From assembly GCF_001650725.1 (NCBI RefSeq), contig NZ_LXVX01000013.1:127743-191742 (forward strand): DNA of 64,000 nucleotides, in the 5' to 3' direction. Source of the DNA: Sphingobium sp. TCM1 (GTDB lineage Bacteria; Pseudomonadota; Alphaproteobacteria; Sphingomonadales; Sphingomonadaceae). The stretch's first letter is position 1. Each line of letters opens with the position of its first letter. Of this stretch, positions 39,133 to 48,041 are shown piece after piece. Position numbers and translations under genes: made by a program. The notes beneath the pieces were generated by a model, which did no database searches, was not told the origin of the DNA, and saw only the letters and a program-made list of their open reading frames with translations.

Positions 39133-42100
39133 TCAGGCTTGCCCGAATCCCCCGCCGCCCGGCGTTTCGATGACGAAGGCATCGCCCGCCTGCAGTTCCG
39201 CCGTCGCCGTGGAGCCGAGCGGCTCGACGCTGCCGTCGGCACGCTCCACCCAGTTGCGCCCCGGCGCCCCCGGCGCGCCGCCGTCAAGGCCGAAGGGGGG
39301 GACGATGCGGCGATTGGCGAGGATGCCGGCTATCATCGGCTCCAGGAAGCGGATGCGGCGCACCCCGCCATGGCCGCCGCGATGCCGCCCCGCCCCGCCG
39401 GAATCGGATCGGATCGAGAATTCCTCCAAGAACACCGGGAATCGGGATTCGAGGATTTCCGGGTCGGTGAGGCGGCTGTTGGTCATGTGGGTCTGGACCA
39501 TGTCGGCGCCGTCGAAATCGGGACCGGCGCCCGAGCCGCCCGCGATCGTCTCATAATATTGATGGCGGTCGTTGCCGAAGGTGAAATTGTTCATCGTCCC
39601 CTGCGCACCGGCCATGACACCGAGCGCTCCGAACAGCGCGTCGGTCACGACCTGGCTGGTTTCGACATTGCCCGCGACCACGGCGGCGGGATGACGGGGC
39701 CGCAGCATCGATCCTTCGGGCACGATGATGGTGACGGGCTTCAGGCAGCCGTCATTCATCGGCACCGCCTCGTCAATGAGGGTCCGCACGACATAGAGGA
39801 CGGCAGCGCGCACGACCGAGAGCGGGGCGTTGAAATTGCCCGGCAGCTGGGCGGACGAGCCGGTGAAGTCGATCGTCGCCGCATGGGATTTCCGGTCGAT
39901 CTCGACAGCGACATGGACAGTTGCGCCATTGTCCATCGGATAGGCGAAGCGGCCGTCGGACAACCGGCCGATCAGGCGGCGGACGGCCGCTTCGGCCTGG
40001 TCCTGGACATGGGCCATATAGGCCGCGACGGTATCCACGCCATAATCGTTGCTGATCCGTAATAATTCTGCTGCCCCCTTGGCGCAGGCGGCGATCTGGG
40101 CTGCAAGGTCGGCGATATTCTGGTCGATGTTGCGCGCGGGCCAGGGACCGGCGGCGAGCATGTCGCGAATCGCGGCTTCGCGAAAATCGCCCCGGTCGAC
40201 CACCAGCAGATTGTCGAGGATGACGCCCTCTTCCTCCACCGACCGGCTGTCCGGCGGCATCGATCCGGGGGTGATGCCGCCGATGTCGGCATGATGCCCC
40301 CGCGCGGCGACGTAGAAGGAGGGCGCGGCCCGCCCGTCGACGAACACCGGCATGACCACGGTGACGTCGGGCAGATGGGTGCCGCCGTCATAGGGGGCGT
40401 TGAGCGCATAGACATCGCCCGGCAGCATCCCCCGGCCGTCACGCGGCAGGCCGTCCGCATCAGGCCCGCGCCGGCGCAGGATGGCGCGAATGCTGTCCCC
40501 CATGCTGCCCAGATGCACCGGCATGTGCGGCGCATTGGCGACCAGATTGCCCTGCGCGTCGAACAGCGCGCAGGAAAAATCCAGGCGTTCGCGAATGTTG
40601 ACCGACGAGGCGCTGTGCTGGAGCGCGGCGCCCATTTCCTCGGCGATGGCCATGAACAGGCCGCCCATCACCTCCAGCCTTACCGGATCGACCACGCCGG
40701 CTTCGGAGTCGGTTTCCGGCATCGTGCGCGGCCGATGGCGGGTGAGGATGAGGTTGCCGATCGCGTCGACCCGCGCGCGCCATCCCGGCTCGACGGCGGT
40801 GGTCGAGACCGGATCGATGATGAGCGCGGGACCGTCTATTTCGCTGTCGGCGGACAGGCCCGCCCGGTCGTAGACGGGCGCGGGGACGCCGGCATAGTCG
40901 ATTGCCGCCAGCGGCGCCGCCGCTTCGTCGGCAAGCATGACAATGCCGTCCATCGCTTCCCGCGTCGCGGCGATCGCCTCGACCCGCGCCATGTCGACAA
41001 GGATGCGGCCCTGCCCGGCGAAGCCGAAGCGGGCGCGATGCTGGGCAAGGAAGTCGGCGCGCATGGCGTGCATGTCGGCGAGCGGCACATCGAACAGGCT
41101 GTCGGTGCGATCATAACGCAGCCGCAGCAGGGTTTCCGTCCGGTCGGCCTGCGGCAGGTCGGCGTGGGCTTCGGCGGCGAGCGCGTCGACGGCGGCCTGC
41201 AGGTCGGGCATCGCCGCCGGATCGAGCGGCAGGGCCAGCGTCCGCTCGCGCACCGAGCGGCGGTCGGCCAGCCCCATGCCATAGGCGGACAGGACACCGC
41301 CCAGCGGATGGATCATCACCCGGTCCATGCCCAGCGCGTCGGCGACCAGACAGGCATGTTGCCCACCCGCCCCGCCGAAGCTGGCGAGCGTGTAGCGGCC
41401 GACATCATGGCCGCGCGCGACCGAAATGCGCTTGATCGCATTGGCCATGTTGGCGACGGCGACGGCGATGAAGCCCTGCGCCGCTTCCTGCGGGGTCATG
41501 CGGCGGCCGGTTTCCGCCCGCACCTGCGCGCAGAGGGCGGCAAAGCGCTGCGCGACCACGTCGCGATCGAGCGACTGGTCGCCTGCGGGTCCGAACAGGC
41601 TGGGGAAGAAGTCGGGCTGGATCTTGCCCAGCATGACATTGCAGTCGGTGATGGTGAGCGGACCGCCGCGCCGGTAGCAGGCCGGTCCCGGCACCGCGCC
41701 CGCCGATTCTGGCCCGACGCGGAAACGGCCGTCGACGAAGGTGCAGATGGAACCGCCGCCCGCCGCGATGGTGTGGATGCGCATCATCGGCGCGCGCAGG
41801 CGCACGCCCGCCACCCGCGCTTCATTGTCCCGCTCATAGGCGCCGGCATAATGGGACACGTCGGTCGAGGTACCGCCCATGTCGAAACCGATGACGTCAT
41901 GGAAACCCGCCTGCTCCGACGTGCGGGCCAGGCCGACGATGCCGCCGGCGGGGCCGGAGAGCACGGCATCCTTGCCCCGGAACAGCGCCCCATCCGTCAG
42001 GCCGCCGTTCGACTGCATGAACAGCATGTCGCTTTCATCGCCCAGCGCGGCCTTCAGCCCATCGACATAGGCGCGCAGCACGGGAGAAAGATAGGCGTCG

Positions 42101-42714
42101 GCGAGCGTCGTGTCGCCGCGCCCGATCAGCTTGATGAGCGGCGCGACGTCATGGCTGGCGCTGATCTGGGTGAAGCCGATCTCGGCCGCGATGTCCGCCA
42201 GCCGCCGTTCATGCGCGGGATGGCGATAGCCGTGCATCAGCAGGATCGCGACCGCGCGCAGCCCCCGGTCATGGGCGGATTGGAGCGCCGCGCGGGCGGT
42301 CGCCTCGTCCAGCGGGGTCCGGATCGCGCCATCGGCCATCAGCCGCTCGTCGATTTCGACCACATCGGCATGGAGCGGTTCGGGCAGCATGATGTGGCGG
42401 GCGAAAAGGTCGGGCCGTTCCTGCGTACCGATGCGCAGCGCGTCGCGAAAACCGCGCGTCACCGCGAGCAGCACCGGCTCGCCCTTGCGTTCCAGCAGGG
42501 CGTTGGTGGCGATGGTGGTGCCGATGCGCAGGGCGCAGGGCGGGACCGGGCCGTCGCCCGCTCCGGTCAGCCGGCGCACCGCTTCGACCGCCGCGTCGGC
42601 ATAGCGTTCGGGATCGCTGGAAAGGAGCTTGGCGGTGTGCAGCCGCCCATCGGGGTCGCGCGCCACCACATCGGTGAAGGTGCCGCCGCGATCGATCCAG
42701 AAATGCCAGGTCAT
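39133..42714 (-). CDS. 5-oxoprolinase / hydantoinase, fused A and B domains
   Basis: A 1193-residue fusion of the HyuA-like ATPase domain (about 1-690) and HyuB-like domain (about 690-1193), the architecture of ATP-dependent 5-oxoprolinase (OplAH). The HyuA part has [32 protein letters not shown] and [16 protein letters not shown]; the HyuB part has [37 protein letters not shown] and [17 protein letters not shown]. The ATG at 42714 is chosen because the domain begins there. Substrate may be 5-oxoproline or a hydantoin. Confidence 0.92.
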   Translation of the reverse strand: MTWHFWIDRGGTFTDVVARDPDGRLHTAKLLSSDPERYADAAVEAVRRLTGAGDGPVPPCALRIGTTIATNALLERKGEPVLLAVTRGFRDALRIGTQERPDLFARHIMLPEPLHADVVEIDERLMADGAIRTPLDEATARAALQSAHDRGLRAVAILLMHGYRHPAHERRLADIAAEIGFTQISASHDVAPLIKLIGRGDTTLADAYLSPVLRAYVDGLKAALGDESDMLFMQSNGGLTDGALFRGKDAVLSGPAGGIVGLARTSEQAGFHDVIGFDMGGTSTDVSHYAGAYERDNEARVAGVRLRAPMMRIHTIAAGGGSICTFVDGRFRVGPESAGAVPGPACYRRGGPLTITDCNVMLGKIQPDFFPSLFGPAGDQSLDRDVVAQRFAALCAQVRAETGRRMTPQEAAQGFIAVAVANMANAIKRISVARGHDVGRYTLASFGGAGGQHACLVADALGMDRVMIHPLGGVLSAYGMGLADRRSVRERTLALPLDPAAMPDLQAAVDALAAEAHADLPQADRTETLLRLRYDRTDSLFDVPLADMHAMRADFLAQHRARFGFAGQGRILVDMARVEAIAATREAMDGIVMLADEAAAPLAAIDYAGVPAPVYDRAGLSADSEIDGPALIIDPVSTTAVEPGWRARVDAIGNLILTRHRPRTMPETDSEAGVVDPVRLEVMGGLFMAIAEEMGAALQHSASSVNIRERLDFSCALFDAQGNLVANAPHMPVHLGSMGDSIRAILRRRGPDADGLPRDGRGMLPGDVYALNAPYDGGTHLPDVTVVMPVFVDGRAAPSFYVAARGHHADIGGITPGSMPPDSRSVEEEGVILDNLLVVDRGDFREAAIRDMLAAGPWPARNIDQNIADLAAQIAACAKGAAELLRISNDYGVDTVAAYMAHVQDQAEAAVRRLIGRLSDGRFAYPMDNGATVHVAVEIDRKSHAATIDFTGSSAQLPGNFNAPLSVVRAAVLYVVRTLIDEAVPMNDGCLKPVTIIVPEGSMLRPRHPAAVVAGNVETSQVVTDALFGALGVMAGAQGTMNNFTFGNDRHQYYETIAGGSGAGPDFDGADMVQTHMTNSRLTDPEILESRFPVFLEEFSIRSDSGGAGRHRGGHGGVRRIRFLEPMIAGILANRRIVPPFGLDGGAPGAPGRNWVERADGSVEPLGSTATAELQAGDAFVIETPGGGGFGQA

Positions 42715-42787
42715 GGCCGACGTGATGGAGAGGCCGCCCGCGCTTTGCAAGATGCAGGGAAGGACAGCAAGCAGGCTCAAGGGGAAT

Positions 42788-42819
42788 GCGGAACGGCAGC
42801 AGTCCTAATGCCGTTCCGC
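42788..42819 (-). terminator. Strong hairpin after the outer-membrane protein gene
   Basis: GCGGAACGGCA (42788-42798) and TGCCGTTCCGC (42809-42819) form an 11-bp stem with a 10-base loop. A second hairpin (GGGGCGGGAC, 42853-42862, with GTCCCGCCCC, 42875-42884) lies closer to the gene end. Together they probably end transcripts of the outer-membrane protein gene before the 5-oxoprolinase gene, though T tracts are poor. Confidence 0.55.
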
Positions 42820-42898
42820 ACCCCAACTCCCGCCACGGGAGGTGACCGATGAGGGGCGGGACCGGCCTGGCCTCGTCCCGCCCCCTATTCGCCAGGTG

Positions 42899-43450
42899 TC
42901 AGAATTTCGCGACGACGCCCGCCATCGGGCGGATCGAGCGGAAATTGCCGAGCGTGTCGGCCTGGACGCGCAGGCGGATATTGCTGCGTTCAGATGAACC
43001 GCCCATGTCCGCCGGCGACAATTCCACGCCGGCGCCATAAGTGGTGCCGTGGAAATCCGGGCTGTCCGGGCCGAGCGCGTCGAAATTTACCCATTTATAG
43101 CCAACCTTGCCGAAGATCAGGCTGTCCTTGCCCGCCTTCACGCCAGCGCGGCCCGCCACGCCATATTCCCAGTCGATGTCGCCGGACACGCCCTTGGACG
43201 CGGTGCCTTCGACACCCAGCACGATCGGGCCGGCGACATTATAGTTCACGCCGGCGACACCCTCCACCATGCGGCCCTTGTAGCCGACGGGCGGGATGCC
43301 TTCCTTGCCGGTCTCGCTGTCGAAATTATGCACGCCGCCCATGACGCCGACATAGGGCTCTATGCGACGGGTGGAGTCGGCGTCCTGCGCCAGGGCGGCG
43401 GCGGGAAGCAGCGACGCGGCAGCGACTGCCGTGAAAACCAGTGTCTTCAT
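42899..43450 (-). CDS. Outer-membrane beta-barrel protein
   Basis: A 183-residue porin-like or opacity-type protein. The start at 43450 gives a clean signal peptide (MKTLVFTAVAAASLLPAAAL, cut after ALA). The mature chain has alternating beta-strand patterns (RIEPYVGVMGGVHNF, GVAGRAGVKAGKDSLIFGKV, GYKWVNFDAL, GTTYGAGVEL) and ends in Phe (MAGVVAKF), the sorting signal for the outer membrane. The small eight-strand fold is inferred. No ligand known. Confidence 0.8.
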   Translation of the reverse strand: MKTLVFTAVAAASLLPAAALAQDADSTRRIEPYVGVMGGVHNFDSETGKEGIPPVGYKGRMVEGVAGVNYNVAGPIVLGVEGTASKGVSGDIDWEYGVAGRAGVKAGKDSLIFGKVGYKWVNFDALGPDSPDFHGTTYGAGVELSPADMGGSSERSNIRLRVQADTLGNFRSIRPMAGVVAKF

Positions 43451-43766
43451 GGGTATGACCCTTTTTATCTGTGGGGATTCAAGCGGCGGTGTGGACCCGC
43501 CGGGCCGCATGTCCGGCGCTGCAAGCGTCCGGGCGACGGAGAGGAAATGAGCGGGCCTGCCCGAAGGTTTCCTCAACGGATCGGGAAAATCGGTCAAATG
43601 CCGATTATGTGACGGAAAGAACACGGTTTCTGTCGCCCCGATGAACGGAGGGCGACTTTTCTGAACGGGGAATAAACGCTTGCACACCATCCCCTCGCCC
43701 ATTCACAACCAATTCAAACTGAGGGCGTTATTCCCGTCATCAGAAAGACTGTTAAGGAGACAGGCG
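43451..43766. other. Divergent intergenic region, 316 bases
   Basis: It lies between the outer-membrane barrel gene (minus) and the Gly/Tyr-rich lipoprotein gene (plus) and should hold both promoters. I see no near-consensus sigma-70 pair. GGGAATAAACGC (43668-43679 area) and GCGTTATTCCC (43724-43734 area) form an inverted repeat with one unpaired base, about 45 bases apart, a candidate regulator site for the lipoprotein gene. Confidence 0.4.
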
Positions 43767-44396
43767 ATGACTGGAACCGCAAAAAGGTTTCTCGCCGTCA
43801 TGGGCCTTGCCGGTGCGCTGGCCCTTGGCGGCTGCGCCTATGACGACGGCTATGGCTATGGCGGAGTGAGCGTAGGCAGCGGCTATTATGGCGGCGGCTA
43901 TTATGACCCCTATTACAGCCCCGGCTATTATCCGGGCGGCTATGGCTGGTATGATGGCTTCTATTATCCGGGCAACGGCTATTATGTCTATGACCGGGGA
44001 GGCCGGCGTCACCGCTGGAATGATGGTCAGCGCCGCTATTGGGAAGGCCGCCGCGCCGAACGGCGCGACGATCGCTGGCAGGGCCGGGACCGGGACGGAC
44101 GGCGCGACTGGCGCGGCAACGACCGGCAGGCGGATCGCGACGGGCGGCCCGGAAACTGGACCCGTCCGCGCCCGGACGCGGACGGCAATGTCGGTCGCGG
44201 TCGCTGGCGCGGCAATGATGGCGCCAATGCCGTCCGTCCCGCACCGCAACCCCGGCCCCAGATGAGCCAGCCCCGGATGAGCGAACCGCGCGCGCAGCGC
44301 GAATGGGGCAACCGGCCCTCGCCCGGCCCCCGTGCCGATCGCCCGATGCGGTCGGGCGGCGGCCGTGATCCGGCAGCACGGGTGCGCCCGGACTGA
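43767..44396 (+). CDS. Gly/Tyr-rich lipoprotein with Arg/Asp-rich tail
   Basis: A 209-residue envelope protein of low complexity. The start at 43767 has AAGGAG and gives MTGTAKRFLAVMGLAGALAL with lipobox ALGGC. Residues 25-80 are Gly/Tyr-rich (YGYGGVSVGSGYYGGGYYD), and residues 80-209 are rich in Arg, Asp, Trp, Gly and Pro (RRHRWNDGQRRYWEGRR, RDRDGRRDWRGNDRQ). No enzyme motif. It resembles RcnB/YXWGXW-type envelope proteins only in composition. The next gene starts on its stop (TGATG). Confidence 0.75.
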   Translation: MTGTAKRFLAVMGLAGALALGGCAYDDGYGYGGVSVGSGYYGGGYYDPYYSPGYYPGGYGWYDGFYYPGNGYYVYDRGGRRHRWNDGQRRYWEGRRAERRDDRWQGRDRDGRRDWRGNDRQADRDGRPGNWTRPRPDADGNVGRGRWRGNDGANAVRPAPQPRPQMSQPRMSEPRAQREWGNRPSPGPRADRPMRSGGGRDPAARVRPD

Positions 44397-45085
44397 TGCG
44401 GGGATCGATCAGGGCCGCCGCATGGCTCCCGCTCCTGCTCGTCGCCGCGTGCGACGGGCGGGAGGAGAGCGCAATCGACAATCTGGCGAATGGCGCCAAT
44501 GCCGCGCAGGTGGAAAATAATGTCCGCGCCGAAGCGATGGCGCTGATGGAACCGCTCAATCCGCCCGCCCCCGGCACGCCCGGCGGCCTGCCGGTCGATC
44601 CTGCGCCGGTCGCCGAAGGAACGATCGACCCGGACAGCGCGCAGGGCGCGGCGCAGGTGGTGCAGGGCTATTATGGCTTGCTGGAGGAAAAGCGTTTCGA
44701 GGATGCGCAGGATCTGTGGAATCCCGGCAGCGCGATCGGAGCGCAGGATGACGCCCATTTCGAGGCGCGCTTTCGCGGATTTGGCGAGATTCACGCCAAT
44801 GTCGGCGCGCCGTCCGAAACCGAAGGCGCCGCAGGCTCCGTCCATGTGACGGTGCCGGTGCAGGTCTATGGCCGGATCGCCGCCAACGGCAAGCCGTTCC
44901 ATATGCTGCGGCAGGTCACGCTGCGCCGGGTCAATGACGTCCCCGGATCGACCGAGGAACAGCGGCGCTGGCACATCGAATCGATCGGCGCCTATGTGGC
45001 GCCGCCCGCGACGGACGACATCGACAATGGCGCGGAAGCGGCCAGGACCATTTCCATGACGGACGGAATGGCGCGCACGCCCTGA
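44396..45085 (+). CDS. Putative lipoprotein, function unknown
   Basis: A 229-residue protein with lipobox LLVAAC after MRGSIRAAAWLPLL. The linker is Asn/Ala- and Pro-rich. The folded part has VVQGYYGLLEEKRFEDAQDL and a beta-rich segment SVHVTVPVQVYGRI, reminiscent of NTF2-like or SnoaL-like folds (uncertain). It starts on the stop of the Gly/Tyr-rich lipoprotein gene, so the two are coupled, and is followed by a hairpin terminator. Confidence 0.72.
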   Translation: MRGSIRAAAWLPLLLVAACDGREESAIDNLANGANAAQVENNVRAEAMALMEPLNPPAPGTPGGLPVDPAPVAEGTIDPDSAQGAAQVVQGYYGLLEEKRFEDAQDLWNPGSAIGAQDDAHFEARFRGFGEIHANVGAPSETEGAAGSVHVTVPVQVYGRIAANGKPFHMLRQVTLRRVNDVPGSTEEQRRWHIESIGAYVAPPATDDIDNGAEAARTISMTDGMARTP

Positions 45086-45093
45086 ACGCAGGA

Positions 45094-45125
45094 ACGCCCG
45101 GCCTGTCAACGGGCCGGGCGTCCTT
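45094..45125 (+). terminator. Hairpin terminator after the two lipoprotein genes
   Basis: ACGCCCGGCC (45094-45103) pairs with GGCCGGGCGT (45112-45121) over 8 bases and is followed by CCTTTC on the plus strand. It separates the lipoprotein pair from the convergent cyclophilin gene. Confidence 0.7.
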
Positions 45126-45147
45126 TCAGCCTTTCAGGCGGGGCAGG

Positions 45148-45600
45148 TCAGGCGACGGTCGCCTTGACGATCTTGCCCGGAGTCTTGGGCGGTTCGCCCT
45201 TGGGCAGCGCGTCGACATGCTCCATGCCCGACGTGACTTCGCCCCAGACCGTATACTGGCCGTCGAGGAAGGTCGCGTCGTCGAAGCAGATGAAGAACTG
45301 GCTGTTCGCGCTGTTCGGGTTCATCGCGCGCGCCATCGAGCAGACGCCGCGCACATGCGGCTCGCGGCTGAATTCCGCCTTGATGTCGGGCAGCTTCGAC
45401 CCGCCCATGCCGGTGCCGGTCGGGTCGCCGCCCTGCGCCATGAAGCCGGGGATGACGCGATGGAAGACCACGCCGTCATAGAAGCCTTCCTTGGCCAGGG
45501 TGGTGATGCGCTCGACATGGCCGGGCGCGAGGTCCGGGCGCAACTTGATGACGACGTCGCCGCCGCTGTCGAGGGAAAGGGTGAGTGTTTCGTCGGCCAT
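45148..45600 (-). CDS. Cyclophilin-type peptidyl-prolyl isomerase
   Basis: A 150-residue cyclophilin without signal peptide, so cytoplasmic (PpiB type). The active-site segments FHRVIPGFMAQGGDPTGTG, SMARAMNPNSANSQFFIC and FLDGQYTVWGEVTSGM are intact except for the usual bacterial Trp variation. ATG at 45600 follows AGAGAGGATTTTCC. It is convergent with the lipoprotein pair and divergent from mgtE. Confidence 0.94.
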   Translation of the reverse strand: MADETLTLSLDSGGDVVIKLRPDLAPGHVERITTLAKEGFYDGVVFHRVIPGFMAQGGDPTGTGMGGSKLPDIKAEFSREPHVRGVCSMARAMNPNSANSQFFICFDDATFLDGQYTVWGEVTSGMEHVDALPKGEPPKTPGKIVKATVA

Positions 45601-45746
45601 GGAAAATCCTCTCTTGCCGGGGAAGGAACAGATGAGCCCATATAAAGGCTAATGAGGCCGATGGAAGCGCTGTCTCCCCATTGCATTTCGGTTGTGCATC
45701 GGCGAAAGCGACAGAATGTTACAGGAACCGGACAGTAGGGGGCGCC

Positions 45747-47186
45747 ATGAGCGAGCGCGGCGATGTGGCCGAACCCCTTGTGGACGGCGCAGAATTTGAC
45801 GAGGCGATCGTCGAGGCGGCGGAAGCCAGCCACGACGAGGACGACCGGCTGAAGCCCGCCTACCTCACCGCCGTGCTCGACGCGGTGGAGGAAGGCGACA
45901 GCGAAAAGGCGCGCGACCTGGTGTCGCCGCTCCACCCCGCCGACATTGCCGACCTGCTGGAACTGACCCCGTCGGAACAGCGGGCGAACGTCGCCGCCGC
46001 GCTGGGCGACCTGGTGGGCGCGGAGGTTCTTTCCGAACTGAACGACTATGTCCGCGACGACCTGATCGGGGCGCTGGCGCCGGAGCAGGTCGCCGAATTC
46101 GCGTCGGAACTGGACACCGACGACGCCGTCGCGATCATCGAGGACATGGAGGAGGCCGACCAGCAGGCCGTCCTCGAGGCGATGGAGCCAGAAGACCGCG
46201 CCGCGATCGAGAGCGCCCTGTCCTATCCCGAGGAATCGGCCGGCCGCCTGATGCAGCGCGACCTGGTCGCGGTGCCCGAGCATATGACGGTCGGCCAGGT
46301 GATCGACTATCTGCGCGACAATGGCGACCTGACGCGCGACTTCTGGGAAATCTTCGTCGTCGACGCGACGCACAAGCCGATCGGCACCTGCCAGCTCAGC
46401 TGGATTCTCACCTGTCCGCGCGGCATCGCCATGGCCGACCTGATGAAGCGCGAGCAGACGCTGATCCCGGTCGACATGGACCAGGAGGAAGTCGCGCTGC
46501 GCTTCCAGAAATATGCGCTGATCTCCGCCGCCGTCGTCGACGCGTCGGGCCGGCTGGTCGGCATGATCACGGTGGACGACGTCGTCCACATCATTTCCGA
46601 GGAAGCGGGCGAGGATATTCTCCGTCTGTCGGGCGCGGGCGAGGGCGACATCAACGAGCCGGTGATGGACAGCTATCGCGCGCGCGTCCGCTGGCTGCTG
46701 ACCAATTTGCTGACCGCGCTGGTCGCGTCGACCATCATCGGCATATTCGAAGGCACGATCCAGAAGATGGTGGCGCTCGCCACGCTGATGCCGATCGTCG
46801 CGGGCGTGGGCGGCAATGCCGGCAGCCAGACCATGGCGGTCACGGTGCGCGCGCTCGCCACCAACCAGATCACCGGCTCCAACGCCCGGCGCACCATATT
46901 GCGCGAGATTCGCGTGGCCTTGCTCAACGGGGCGACGGTGGCCGTGGTGCTGGGGATCGGCGTGGGGCTGGTGTTCCAGAACATGGCGCTGGGCGGCGTG
47001 ATTGCCGCGGCGATGATCACCAATATCGTCACGGCCGGCCTTGCGGGGGCGGCCGTGCCGCTGGCATTCGACCGGATGAACCTGGACCCGGCGGTCGCTT
47101 CGTCCATCTTCGTCACCATGATAACCGATTCGATGGGTTTCTTTGCTTTCCTGGGCCTCGCCACGGCCGCGGGATTGACCGGCTGA
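45747..47186 (+). CDS. mgtE: Magnesium transporter MgtE
   Basis: A 479-residue Mg2+ channel. An acidic leader of about 40 residues precedes the MgtE N domain (LHPADIADLLELTPSEQRAN), two CBS domains (MQRDLVAVPEHMTVGQVIDY; RLVGMITVDDVVHIISEEAG) and five membrane spans with the pore motif VGGNAGSQTMAVTVRALA and the ending FVTMITDSMGFFAFLGLA. The start at 45747 has GGGGG 6 bases upstream. The DUF1489 gene follows 25 bases later. Confidence 0.95.
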   Translation: MSERGDVAEPLVDGAEFDEAIVEAAEASHDEDDRLKPAYLTAVLDAVEEGDSEKARDLVSPLHPADIADLLELTPSEQRANVAAALGDLVGAEVLSELNDYVRDDLIGALAPEQVAEFASELDTDDAVAIIEDMEEADQQAVLEAMEPEDRAAIESALSYPEESAGRLMQRDLVAVPEHMTVGQVIDYLRDNGDLTRDFWEIFVVDATHKPIGTCQLSWILTCPRGIAMADLMKREQTLIPVDMDQEEVALRFQKYALISAAVVDASGRLVGMITVDDVVHIISEEAGEDILRLSGAGEGDINEPVMDSYRARVRWLLTNLLTALVASTIIGIFEGTIQKMVALATLMPIVAGVGGNAGSQTMAVTVRALATNQITGSNARRTILREIRVALLNGATVAVVLGIGVGLVFQNMALGGVIAAAMITNIVTAGLAGAAVPLAFDRMNLDPAVASSIFVTMITDSMGFFAFLGLATAAGLTG

Positions 47187-47211
47187 CGAGAGCGCCCATC
47201 TAGGGCGTCCC

Positions 47212-47610
47212 ATGCCCCTGCACCTCACCAAGATCGCCTTCCAGAGCGAAAGCCCCGCCTCCCTGCGCGCCTGGCTGGAAAGCCATGCCGGCGAGGCGCG
47301 CCTGACCACCCGCTATCTGCCCAAGCGGCTGGAGGAACTGGATGGCGGGTCGCTCTACTGGATTCATGGCCATGCGCTGGTCGGGCGCAGTCCGCTGCTG
47401 GGTTTCCAGGAAACGGGCCAGGGGCGCTACTGGATCCGGCTGGCGCCGACACTGATCCCCGTGCGCGCCAGCCCCAAACGCGCGCATCAGGGCTGGCGCT
47501 ATCTGGAGGACAAGGATGCGCCGCCGGACCTGAATGGCGGCGAAGCCGACGATCTGGATGCGATGCCGTCCAGGATGCTGGGGGAACTGACGCGGCTGGG
47601 GCTGGTCTGA
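47212..47610 (+). CDS. DUF1489 family protein
   Basis: A 132-residue cytoplasmic protein of a family confined mostly to Alphaproteobacteria, function unknown. MPLHLTKIAFQSES, TTRYLPKRLEELDGGSLYWI and HGHALVGRSPLLGFQE are the conserved blocks, with WRYLEDKDAPPDL near the C-terminus. It lies just behind mgtE and may be co-transcribed. Confidence 0.88.
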   Translation: MPLHLTKIAFQSESPASLRAWLESHAGEARLTTRYLPKRLEELDGGSLYWIHGHALVGRSPLLGFQETGQGRYWIRLAPTLIPVRASPKRAHQGWRYLEDKDAPPDLNGGEADDLDAMPSRMLGELTRLGLV

Positions 47611-47686
47611 GCCGCAGCGCGCGCGCACGACATCACGATCCCCGAAAGGAGGATCGGGTCCGGCAAATATCGGAAAAGGGAAGAAA

Positions 47687-47761
<75 letters not shown>

Positions 47762-47877
47762 ACTCTATTTCTGCTCCGGAGCGCCTGCGCGCTTCGGAGG
47801 TCGCGCCTATGGCCGCCCGCGCTTCCCATGTCAAGGCGACTTGCGGCAGATGATGCATTTTGCTTATGCGCGTCGCC

Positions 47878-48027
47878 ATGGCTGAAACGAACGACGAGAA
47901 AAAGGCGCGGCTGGCGCAGGCTTTGCGCGACAATCTGCGCCGGCGCAAGGCGCAGAGCCGGGCCGGCTCAGAGCCAGCCCGGCGCCACGACGATGGCGAT
48001 GTCAAGGGCGACGATCACGCCGATTGA
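47878..48027 (+). CDS. 49-residue charged protein, function unknown
   Basis: A short gene (MAETNDEKKARLAQALRDN start) with a basic helix (LRRRKAQSRAGSEPARR) and an acidic tail (HDDGDVKGDDHAD). An ATG four codons upstream is also in frame. No clear Shine-Dalgarno is present. Similar short Arg-rich proteins exist in sphingomonads, so I judge it likely real. It ends 15 bases from the convergent aminopeptidase gene. Confidence 0.5.
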   Translation: MAETNDEKKARLAQALRDNLRRRKAQSRAGSEPARRHDDGDVKGDDHAD

Positions 48028-48041
48028 CAGGCCTGCCCGCT

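Noticed and set aside
40291..42852. 853-codon open frame opposite the 5-oxoprolinase gene
   Set aside because: Antisense mirror frame; the minus strand carries recognisable HyuA/HyuB motifs.
43840..44000. GGCTATTATGG-like repeats as a tandem repeat or CRISPR array
   Set aside because: They are Gly-Tyr codons of the lipoprotein gene; spacing is irregular and in frame.
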